This document shows, in pieces, positions 32,181-44,100 of a stretch of DNA of 64,000 bases (the stretch's first letter is position 1; each line of letters begins with the position of its first letter). The translations under genes and the position numbers were made by a program. Below the pieces are notes generated by a model that searched no databases, had not been told where the DNA came from, and saw only the letters and a program-made list of their open reading frames with translations. The DNA lies in NCBI GenBank assembly GCA_964036195.1, contig OZ038452.1, positions 20,657,785 through 20,721,784 of the forward strand, given 5' to 3'. The stretch comes from Sphaerolaimus hirsutus (lineage: Eukaryota > Nematoda > Chromadorea > Monhysterida > Sphaerolaimidae).

Positions 32181-35100
32181 ATGAGCACGTTCAACGGGCG
32201 TCCGGATGAGTTTCCATGGATATCTATAGACCGATTCGATGGTGTCTGTGCGCGCAACTCGGTGCTCCTGCTGTCGCACGCGCATTCTGGTGGGTGCCCT
32301 GCTCGTTCTGCTGCTGAAGTTTTGTCTTCGTGCGTCTGTTCATTGCCGGCGCAGCACATTTTGTTCCAAATTATATCGTAAATTCGTTCCGTATGGTGTG
32401 CCTTGCATCGGTGATGTTCATTGGCAGGGGTCTCCGAAGATCCTGGGGGAACCCTCTAAACCGCCCAGCTATATTTCTATCTCTGAGGAAAAATTTTGGT
32501 CTACAATCCCCAGAACTCCCCGCCAAATCAGCCAGGTATGTATATAAGCGGTGCCATCGGCTGCACTTAGTCGCCACTAGTGATGTGAAAAGCGCCAGAA
32601 CTTTGGCGCCAAGCGCCATGGCGCTTTTCCAACCCCTAGCGCCAATGTCGCCAAGGCAAAATGGTGCCAAGCGCCATGGCGCTTTTTGCTTTGGCGCTAG
32701 CGCCAAGCGCCAGCGCCAGGCTTTTTGTTCCTGGCGCCGGTCAAAAATAGCGCCACAGCAAAGTGGCGCCAAGCGCCATGGCGCTTTCTGCTTTGGCGCC
32801 AGCGCCATGGCGCTTTTACATCACTAGTCGCCACCTTATAGCTGACCGCAGTGTCCACCGTACAGACCACATGGTCGGGCTGGACACGCTCCAGCCGGGC
32901 GGCGACTGGAAGCTGTACACGCACGCGCACACGGCGTGCTTGTTGTCGTCCGACCCCCGCTACGTCGCTCTGCGCGCCAATGTCGTGCCGATCGAAGTCG
33001 ACATTCCGATGAGCGTGGCGGCAGAGAATGGCGGCGCGGTGGTGACGGCTATCGCCGCTGGACATTGTCCTGGATCTGTCATGTGCGTTGGTGGGCTGCC
33101 AAATTATTGCTGAGAGACGGTCGTGCTTGTGTTTACTGGTCAATGTCTGGAATCTGTTTACATGGAATGTGTTTAGGCTGTCGCCCGCACGTGCAAGCTT
33201 GTAGACGTTTTCAGGCATTTCGAGTAGACTTTTCGAGGCGCTTTCATTAACCATCGTGAATTTTTGGCAGTGGTTTAAAATGGGCGCTTTTCAATAGCAA
33301 GCTGTGGACGCCATCTAAAAACCTGAAACAAAACAGCAGAGCGAAACTTCGTAAAAATACTGTCTATGATTTCGTTTTACATACGAGCCGCAAACATCTG
33401 TTATCTGTTTCACAAGTCATGTTCCGTGCATTCTGCCAGCATACTTGTTTCTAGAATTTTGTCTGCCATAATGTCTAGCGCATCTGCGCCAGTATCCATT
33501 GACCATTCTGTTCCAATTGTTGGTGCCGTTCGGCTGGCAGAAGTCCCAGTCGCACTTGTACTTGACCATCTTGTACAGATGTTTGCGCGGCGGCTCAGTC
33601 GAGTCCATGGGGTTGCTAAAGGGGCCCGTGCTCACAATGTAGTCCGGCCGTGGGGGTTCGTTCTCCAGCGCGTGGCAGTGCACTGACACGGAGCCGTTGT
33701 GCTTGTCGCGGACGCGCGCCGCGTCGCCGTCGAAGCAGTAGCTGTTGCCGCGCTCGGACGTCCGATCGCAGCACAATTGGAAGGCGCCTGTGTGTGTGCC
33801 CCGCGCATAGCGCGATGATTACGTTGAAAACCCACGTAAGCTCCCTATGCATGTGAACCCGCTCGGCATGTAGACCCGTTGCAGGGGTCTCCAATGTGAG
33901 GCTGCCCCCCAAATCGTTTGGCTACCTATCCATTTATGTGGAGCAAAATTTTCACCTAAAGTTGTAAATTCTTGTTCCATTTTGTCAATTTTCACTTTTA
34001 AATTGCTTTTTTTGTTGGAATATACACACGGTTATATACCTATTTTTAGCTACATGCCGAGCGGGTTCACATGTCTACAGGCACAAGGTATTGACAACCA
34101 ATTAAAAACGACTTCTGGAGACAACGGTGGCTCTGACGCGTTTCGTCCGCCTATCCGGCCGCAGCTGTATGTGCGCGAAGAATTCAGTTAGGCACAGGCC
34201 GCCGGTCGAGCGCGTCTCGCACCACGTCGCTCCGCCGGACCACTGGCCGTTGCGCTGCCACGATGACGCGCAACTGCGGGTTATGTGGACTTTAAGAGAG
34301 GTCATCCAGCCAGTGGTTTCTGCCAGATTTGTTAAAAGTACTGAACTTTTTTGAAAAGTAAACGTAAATATAAAGTATTTATTTTCTACTCACCGTTGAG
34401 TACAGAAAACGTAAGTATTTTTTTCACTTTTACTCATGAGTAAATTTCTTTCGCCCGGGAAAACGTAAAAGCATAAAATTCAGAAAGTTTGCCATAATTT
34501 TTGCTAAAAATTTCCGAACTTTTTACTCTCAAATTCATTAGTTCATTTACCATTTTTAAAGCTATTTTGGATTTTTTCCATTTTTTTTAGCTTTTCTCTC
34601 CTTGTTTTCCCTTTATCCCTTTAGGTATGCCTTGGAAAAGCCACTGTAAAAGTCTATCTGAAATACGTTTTCTGTACTCGCGTACTTTCGATAAGTACGA
34701 GAGTAAGTGAGTACCGGTATTTGTTCGTGAGGAAACGTAAACGTATTTACGCAGTACTCGATTATACTTATTTATAGAGTAAACACAAATAGGTTTTAAC
34801 AACAATGGTTTCTGCGCGCCGCTTCCTACCCCGGATTTCTGCCGTCGGGCAGCAGCTGCCAGTGCCCGACGTTGCAGCGCAGCGCCAGCTTCCTGTCCAC
34901 GCAGCACAGCACCGACGCGAGCGTCACGTGCATTCGCAGATTGCGGCGCATCCTCGGCCAAGGACGATTTTCATTGTCAAAATTGATCGTTTATCATTTT
35001 GTTTTTGCTTTGCACAAAGAGGTCGCCAGGATTTGCTAGATGCAGGTATTTAAATATGTATAGATTAAGTAACATGCACAACTATTTCACGATGGCAGTG

Positions 35101-38100
35101 GTTTGTAGGATTTTCTTGTTAGAGTGAATGTGGCCAACGATTAGATACCGCCGCGCCGTTGCGTTATGCATGTGCACTTGACTCGCCGCGCGGCACGGTA
35201 ATTGCTTGCAGTCCGTCCGCCCGCGGGCGCCGCGCTGCAGCGGCTGCATGCAGCGGCGCATGCGTGAAATCTCGTGCCTATCCCCTGGATGCATATTCGA
35301 GAGGCCGTGTTTTACCTGTTTTCAACGTCTCAGGTTTTTGCTGGAAAGCGCCGACGCGACCGTGCTGTATACGGGCGACTTCCGCCTGAGCGCAGACGAC
35401 ATTCAGCAGTTGGATCGGCTCAGACCCTTTCAGCTTAGGTGAGCCTCGTGGGGACTGTGCGCGATGATGATAGTAATTTTAATGCCATGTGTTTTTTGTG
35501 TTTGTGACGCTTGATTCGGAGGGTAAATCAATGTATGAGGCCAGACCACTTCAAATACTAGTCGTTTCAAATGCTGCCAAAAAGCTTCACTTCAAATACC
35601 AGCATGAAATCCTGTCATGCTCAACAAAATGCTACACTTCAAATACCATTCTGCATCGCTAAATACGCTGTAGTGCTACAGTCAACATTAACAACTAAAT
35701 AGGAAAGGATCCCTGAAAATATGGCTGCGATAGCTCCACTCGTTCTCAAGTTATAAATGCAAACGCGTAATTGTCACTACCAACTGTGACACACAAAATA
35801 CCACTGTGTCAATACCAATTGTCACTACCAACTGTGACACTGTGAAACCAATAGTGAAATGGTAAAATGCAGCATATAAAACATGTAAAGAGATGAATGA
35901 AACAAAAAGGAATGAGCATTTGAAGTAGAAGGGGAAATACAGCATTTGAAACGTGTAAAAAATAGGTATGAAACAAAAATCAATCAACATTTGAAGTATA
36001 GCACTAAATGGCATTTGAAATGTGTAAAATGAGTGGTATGACAAAATGACATGATGGCATTTGAACTGTAGCACAGTAGCATTTGAAACGGTGTATTTCA
36101 GCATTTGAACTGTGCATTTTCCTAGCATTTGAAACGGCTAGCATTTGAAACGGTGCACCCTCTCAATGTATGACATCCACAGGACTTGGCTTCCATCGGG
36201 TAGGGTTGGAAACCCAACCCGACCCGAAACCGACACCCACACACTTTTTGGAACCAAAACCCAAACCCGACTCTACTACCCGAACCCGAACCTGATACCC
36301 AACCTCAATACCCGAACCCGCACTCAACACCCGAAAATACCCACAAAAATTTCCCACAGTTAAATCTTTCAAGCAGCTTGGGAGCATTGTGAATACAACT
36401 TCCAGTTGTTTGTTGCAGTTGTAATTTAGACACTTTAATAGGTTTGTTTCAATTTGTTCAGATCTGATTTTACCATGGGCCAAAATGAACCCTGCATAAA
36501 ATATGTTACACCATTCTTGGAGCCCCAGCAGCCATGGCATGAAAATATGTCCAAACAGCTACAGTCATCACTCACTGTCCAAAATAACAGAACTATCAAT
36601 AAAATCAATTTGCTGGGGCATAAATTTCAACAACTGGAAATGGTTACTAATAATCATTGAAATATATATTCTGGCAGTTTCACTGTGCAATCGCTTCAGC
36701 AGTTATTACTCAAAGATTGTTTAGGTAACATCATTGGCCAATCTGAATCCATCAAAAATGTTTCACTAATTTTGGCAGCCTCAGCCACCATGGTGTGATG
36801 GTATCCCACAACAAATGGAGCTATGTTATCACAATTCGATGGTCATTTTTTTTCTTGAGCAAGATGAGAAAATGCTGCATTTTCATGTGTATTTGCACTT
36901 AGTTATACACCTTGTGATGGATACACTACATCATGCAGTATTTTTGTTGTTCCATCCAATACCAGATGATTTTATTACCTGATACCCAACAATTATATTA
37001 CCCGATACCAGTCAATTCTATTACACGATACCCGGCAATTCTATTACCCAATACCCGACATTTTAACCTGAAAACCCGACCAAACCCGACCCGATACCCG
37101 ACGTCAATACCCAAACACGATACCCGCAAAATTTTTGGAACAGATACCCGATACCCGATCCGAACTTTTTTGGACCCGATACCCGAACCCAAAAATTTTG
37201 AAATTCCCTACCCTACCATCAGGTAGGTAACATGAATACGCCAGAAGTGCAATGGCGTGCAACGCGCGAATAACGGGCGTGTCGGGTACCATGCATGTAT
37301 TTATGAGATAATTATCTTGGAAAAAAAAGAAAAATTGCGTGTGAAGATTGAAAACTTCATGCATGTAGGTTTTAGCTAGCCAATACTGTCATGTTTTGGT
37401 GTAAACCTAGCATGTCAAAAGCTACTTTATGTTATAAGCCTGTGTATGTAACCTGTAGCGCATTACAATAGCCTCGTTTCATCAAAAATAAATTTCGCAC
37501 GCAGGCAGCGCGCCATGACGGCAGTCTACTTTGACAGCACCTTTTGCTTGCCGAATTTGAACTCCATCCCGGATAGAAGAGATACAGTAGGAGCCGTTGG
37601 CGACCTTATAGAAGCCTACAGGCAATTGTGGCTGGACACAGATTCTCGCGCTTCGTATGCAGTCCTGTTGAGACTTGTTGGTGAGTATGTAGGTGTAAAT
37701 TGTCGTCATACTGCATAAAAATTTACATTGGGTCTAGGGATGGGAAAAAAACGTTTTTTAAACGTCCTGGTTGAAAAAAACAACAGTTTTTAAACCGTTT
37801 TTTTTTTGTTGCAAAAGTTCCCAGAAATGGTCATGAGTCAACGTATTTATACAGATATATCAGACAGGTGACAGTACTTTGTGCTTGCACTTGGATAACA
37901 TTGCAAGTGCTGATTTCTGTCAAAAATATCCGTTTTTGTGTTGACTTGTTACGTATATTGCTTTTTGTTGAACATTCGTTGGGCAAAGATTGTGCCTCAA
38001 TAAGGTTATAAGAGAAGGCTAATACATTGGCAGTGATGTTTCACACTTTATTCCATCTTTAAAAACGGTTTAGATGGCTGTTTTTTAGTACAAAAAAAAG

Positions 38101-41100
38101 TGTTTTAAAACCTTTGGGAAAAAACCCGGCCATCCCTAGGTAATTGAATCATGCCTCAGCTTGGTGCTCTCAGTTCGTATTTAATAAAAATCTCAAATTG
38201 TATAGCTAATTGTCAGCTTCAATCATTTGTGTTTTCCAATTTTTCAGGCTGCATCGGACAAGAATTCATAGTTACAGCCTTGCACAGGCGGTTCGGTGTT
38301 CAAGCACACGCTAAAGCTCAAAAATTGTCAAGATACAGTGGAATTGATGGTGTGGTGGATGCAATGACGTCAGATGCTCACGACACTTGGCTGCATGTGT
38401 GCGCCAGCGAAAAACAGGTGCTCATGTGCCATTTTGCGCACGTTGTCAAATGTATAGTCTAGTTGCATATGGTATTTCTAAGTTAATTTGTAAGTGATAA
38501 GTCGGATGTACAGGCAGATATACTTAAAAAATTCATAGCGTTTTAACATTACTGTTATTACTTCTGAGCTTAAGCTTTGTTTAGCTGAAGCTAAAGCTTC
38601 TGAGCTAAAGCTAAAGTTCTAAAGCTAATTTTCAGACTGGCGAAAAAATTGCTTTATGACACGTTTTTTGTCTGGCCCGCGAAGGGGGGCCACCCCCCCT
38701 GCCCCCTGCCCCCCTGGCTATGTCCTTGCCCGAGTCCCTCCACTCATGTCGCCAAAATCGCACGCGCAGGCGTGTGAACGATTCACGGCGCCTCGAGCTG
38801 ACCGTCGTCTCGTTATCAAGCCATCCATGATGTGGTTCACTCGGCAGCGAACCAAAGAGTGCGTTCTTTTCACCTCAAACTAAAATGAATGCAGGTGAAT
38901 GCTTGTAAAATGATTTTCCACTTATCACTACTGAAGTGCAAATGTGGGCCACCGTGTATTTTTGCACTTATCACGATACGGTGTCGAACCCGCAAACTTC
39001 ATGTTTCACGAAACATCCAGTACCATCCCAAAACACTACCTGGCATCGCTTCTCGGCCTTTTGGCTAAGATCAAAGTGTAGTATCTGTTCTTATCAGCTT
39101 AATCTCTGATATGCAACCTATTGGTTGCACTGAGATTAGTCGATTTTTGGGACCAAGGCGTGGACCACAGCTCGCTGTCCCTGCCGCGGGTTGGCCCAGC
39201 GCTGCACTGCTGCTGGGAACGGCCCACACCCCCGGGGGTGCCTTTGAACTGTAGTTGTTTTTTGCTGCGGCAGCGCTTGTTCCATGGGTGAATGGAACAA
39301 GAATTAACAGGGTTTCGAGGGGGGGGGGGGTTTGTTATTTCGCCAGAAATTTTTTAGAAATCCCAGTACTAAATTGTTGTTTGAAACGTACACAAACGTT
39401 GAAAAATGCAACAAAAACTGCCATTTATAACACTCTATGGACTTGAATATGTATTTACGTAGACAGTATATGACCGGTTATAACATAACACAGTCATTGT
39501 TTTTAACATGTGTTCTGTGTTTCCCTGATCACTAACTGCATTACGTTCTTTATACAGAAATTGGGGGGGGGGTCGAGGGGGGTTTATAAGTTCATATTGC
39601 CCATTTTGAGGGGGGTATTTCGAGACAGGGGGTATTTCAGGATATACGGCATTCTAAAGTTTGCAACCCAAACAGCCACATTTTGGGTGAGTTGTGGAAC
39701 ACACAGTTTTTAGTGTAATTTTGTGAGAAAATACTCGAGAAAAAAATAATTTGGTCATAGCCCCGACCCCAAACCCCAACTACTCAATGGGCATCAAAAT
39801 CGGCCAATGTACGACAGAATGGGATGACACCAAAGACCGGTGACCGCCCCCCTCCCCAAAATGCCACCCTTTATCCTATGGGTGACGCGAGGTCACAAAA
39901 TTACACTAAAACTATGTGTTCCACAACTCACCCAAAATGTGGCTGCTTGGGTTGCAAACTTTAGAATAGGTGTCCTAGCAGATGTGTTCAGAATGGAGTC
40001 TACTCTATTGTGTTGAAATTTCATTGTGATAGCTCAACCGTAGCTCAAGCTGTCGCGTTTTTCCAGCGGTACCTGAAGATGCCCACCCCTGCAGGGGTCT
40101 CCAAGATTTTGGCCCTCGCGGGGGCTGGATAGATATTTAGCAAATGCTCCTCCGGAGGGATAGATAGCTGAAAATTTTTCTGAGGGGGGGCTGGGGGGGG
40201 CTCGCGGGGGCAAAATATATAGGCTTTTCAGTGCATAGAAGGCAGAAACGTGAAAAAAATCGCTAAAAACAGGTTAAAAGTAGCTAAAATAGGTATATAA
40301 ACATGTGTATAGGCGAAAGCCGCGATTTTGAAGGTGAAAAACTATAAAATGTATGAAAATTAACGATTTTAAGCAAAAATTGGAGCAAAATTTCTCAAAA
40401 ATCGCTCCAGATAGGTATATAGCTGGCCGATTTTGGGGATAGATAGGCAAACATTTTGCCCCCGGGATAGATAGATAGCTGAGCGGCCTTTGAGATAGAT
40501 AGATAGCTGGCGAATTTGGGGGGGGGGCAGCCCCCCCCCCCCTAGGAGACCCCTGCACCCCTGTATATATAGAACGCTGAGCAGATAGATAGCCGGGATA
40601 GATAAATAGCTGGTCAATTTAGGGGGGCAGCCCCCCATTGCATAACCATGCAATAGGTCTACATGCTGAGCAGGTTTACATGCCTAGGGAGCCATGCTGG
40701 CACCACTGCCAAATTCACAGCGCAAACTGATGCTGATGATTTGTTTTAAGTTTCTTCTGTTCACATTGTTTTTGACATGATGAAAAAATCTGGCTGCAAA
40801 TTTTTACCATCCATAAAAGTGTTGTCTGGTTAATCAAATTTCATTCCTAGTGCCTCCTCCCATAGATCAGTGTGTCGCTTCGCACATTCGCTGAAAATGA
40901 AAATCATTAATTTTTGGATCATAGATGTGTTTGCCACCATGTATTTTCGCTCTCATCACGAAACTGCTGAACCCACAAACGTCATGTTTCGCGAAACATG
41001 CTGTACCGTCCCAAAATGTTTTCCAGTATCGCTTCTCGGCCTTTTGGCTAAGATCAAAGTGTAGTATCTGTTCTTATCAGCTTAATCTCTGATATGCAAC

Positions 41101-44100
41101 CTATTGGTTGCACTGAGATTAGTCGATTTTTGGGACCAAGGCGTGGAGCCACAGCTCGCTGTCCCTGCCGCGGGTTGGCCCAGCGCTGCACTGCTGCTGG
41201 GAACGGCCCACACCCCCTGGGGGGTACTTTCAACTGTTGTTTGGTGTTGCGGTGGCAGCGCTTGTTCCATGTGCAAACACTGCTGGCTTTGCTGCCCGGA
41301 CCTTTGTAGCGTGTCATGACTAGTGATGTTAAAGGCACCGGGAAAAATGGCACCGCACCGCACCGGCACCTTTGCCAACACATGAAAAGGGCACCTGGCA
41401 CCCTGGGGCACCGGCCAGAAAATGGCACCGCACCGGCACCGGTGCCTTTTGGAAAAAATGGCACCGGCACTGAAGGGCACCGGCGGGTTGCCGGTGCTAG
41501 CACCGAAAGGCACCGCACCGGGCTGGAATTTCTGAAGTGAATATCGGGCAGTTTCTCAGTGGTCTCACTTTTGGAAGCGCATATTTCCATGAATTTTCAA
41601 CCGATTTTGATGGTTGAGCACTTAAAATGATAAGAATGATGTGGCAATCACTTTTATGAAGCAATTACAATGATTACAAATGAAAGATAAATGATTTAAT
41701 TCACTGCAATGTCCATAGCCACTATTGTCTACTGATCGGAATCGTTGCTGTACAGAGAATGGAACTATCTCTGTCATAAACTGACAACAAATTTTGAATA
41801 AACAAGTAAGATAAATATAAAATATAAAAATGATTTAAAATTCAACAAAATTTTCGATTCGTTCATCAGATCACGTATCGGGTATAGTGGATTTCACTGT
41901 AGGTATATTTATTTGATGGGAGGTTTACAAAAAAGGCAAAAACGGTTGGGTAAATATATCGCTGTTTTTTGAAATATGAATACGCACATACTATGGACAA
42001 AATTGCACAGCACATGAAGCCTTGGCCGGTGCCTTTCCCGGTGCCTTTTACTTTGGCCCGGTGCTAGCACCTTTGGCACCGGCAAAAAAATGGCACCGCA
42101 CTGCACCGGCACCGGTGCTATTCTGGAAAAAATGGCACCGGCACCAGCATGGCACCCCTGAAGATTGCAATGGCACCGCACCAGCACCGGTGCTGGTGCC
42201 CTTCGGTGCCCAGCACCGGGGCACCGGTGCCCCGGTGCCTTTACATCACTAGTCATGACTAGGGTGTCAACAAATTTTTTTACGGAAGCGGAAATGGAAA
42301 AACTTTTGCACTTGCCGGAAAACGGAAACGGAAAAATAGTTGCACTTGCCGGAAAACGGAATGGAAAACGGAAAAAAATTTGCAAGCGGAAAACGGAAAG
42401 AATTTTGCCTGCGGAAAAGCGGAAACGGAAAAATTTTTGCACTTGCCGGAAAACGGAAACGGAAACGGAAATTTTTTTGCACTTGCCTGAAAATGGAACG
42501 GAAAACGGAAAAAAATTGCCAGCGGAAAGAGGAAATGGAAAACGGAAAACGGAAATTTGACACCCTAGTCATGATTGATTGAAAAACGTCAAAAGTGCTG
42601 TGAAAAACATTTGACATGCAAAATTTGACATTTAGCAGGGCAATGACATGAGTTTTGACGCTTTTGCATGAATATTTTGTAGCATTTGACAGGGTCTGGT
42701 TGTGCAACCTGATAAGCACATCAGTTGAAAACCGGAATTTCTGAAACTGGTGAATCTGTTTTCAACACATTTGGGTTCATTTTGAATCATTTTTGATCTC
42801 CATCAATAGTTGTTGACACTCCTCAATCTTAGTAAACTCCAGGTAATTAAAACAGATCAGCTTTGGAAATTTCACTTGTCAACTGGTTTGTGAAGGATCC
42901 ATATTCAAAGTTAATAAATACTATGGCGGTAATTTGGGTGACCAAGAAATAATCAAGTCGCAAATCTGGCTAAGAACAGAGTCTGGCTAAGAACAGAGCT
43001 ATCCTAGGACAGAGTCATCACGAAACGGTGAACCTGCAATATATACGTTTCACGAAACATCCAGTACCAGGGGACCTTTCTATTGGTTGCACTGCTGGGA
43101 ACGGCCCACGCCCCCTGGGAGACTTCTCAACTGCTGTTGTGCCTGCGTGTATTCCGCCTGTGCAGGCACCACCCCGGCATCTTGCAAAGTGTCAAAGTTG
43201 TGCAAAATGTCATTAAATACATCAGTGAATTTTTTAGTGTTTTACAGGGCAATTTACACTTCTGACTTGTATTTTGACTCGTCTACTTGAATTGACACCT
43301 TTTTCACACCATGTTTTGCAGTTTTATCATCTCGAAGACGAGCAACAAATGTCGTTGTATCATCAATGGTGGCATTCTGAAGATCATTCCGCAGTGCGAG
43401 GGTCCTCATGAATTCCGGTCAGTTACCTCGAAATCGACCTTCGCGTACATTCGGTCTATTATGTGTAAATATATGCCCGCCCACACAGCGCTCAATACTC
43501 GTCCCATTCGTCGCTGAGCGAAGTACGAGCCCTGCTGGCAGCGTGCCAAGCGGCGCGCCTGGTGCCCTGCGTGGTGCCGCCCAACGGCTCCGTGGACTCT
43601 GTGATGAAGCTGGTCGACGATTTGGTTTATGTGCGGGCAGGTAGGCTAATCATTTGGATCAGGGTGTCTTGAATTTCAAGACTCTGGGGGTTGGATTGAT
43701 AGCAAATCGATCCTCCGGAGGGATAGATGGCTGAAAAATATGGGGGGGGGGGTTGCGGGGGTTCAATATATAGGCTTTTTCGGGGTGTAGAAGGAAGAAA
43801 GGGCTAAAATGGCTAAAAATAGCTAAAAATCGGTATATATTAAGTACCAAAGAAAGCTGAAAATAGTTAATAAGGGGCATGAACTAGCGATTTTGAAGGT
43901 GAAAATTTATAGAGATATGAAAATTTAGCGAAACCCCTGATTTGTATACCTTGGGTGAATCCCGGGTGTCGTGATCTTTTCTTGAACACTACTTGCAGTT
44001 GAGGGCGCTCTGAGCAGTCATATGAAGCTTCCGGTGGACGGCCTCGGTTTTGGTGATGACAAATTGGGCGCACCTGTGTCTATCGGGCGACGGTTCAGCA

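Noticed and set aside
32371..33254. Open frames on the minus strand opposite Artemis exon 2
   Set aside because: The plus-strand Artemis exon with its HxHxDH motif explains the composition; the minus frames cover the GGCGCC element and antisense of the exon.
41054..41590. 178-residue minus-strand open frame
   Set aside because: It runs antisense through U2 copy 4 and into GGCACC repeats; it exists because these lack stop codons.
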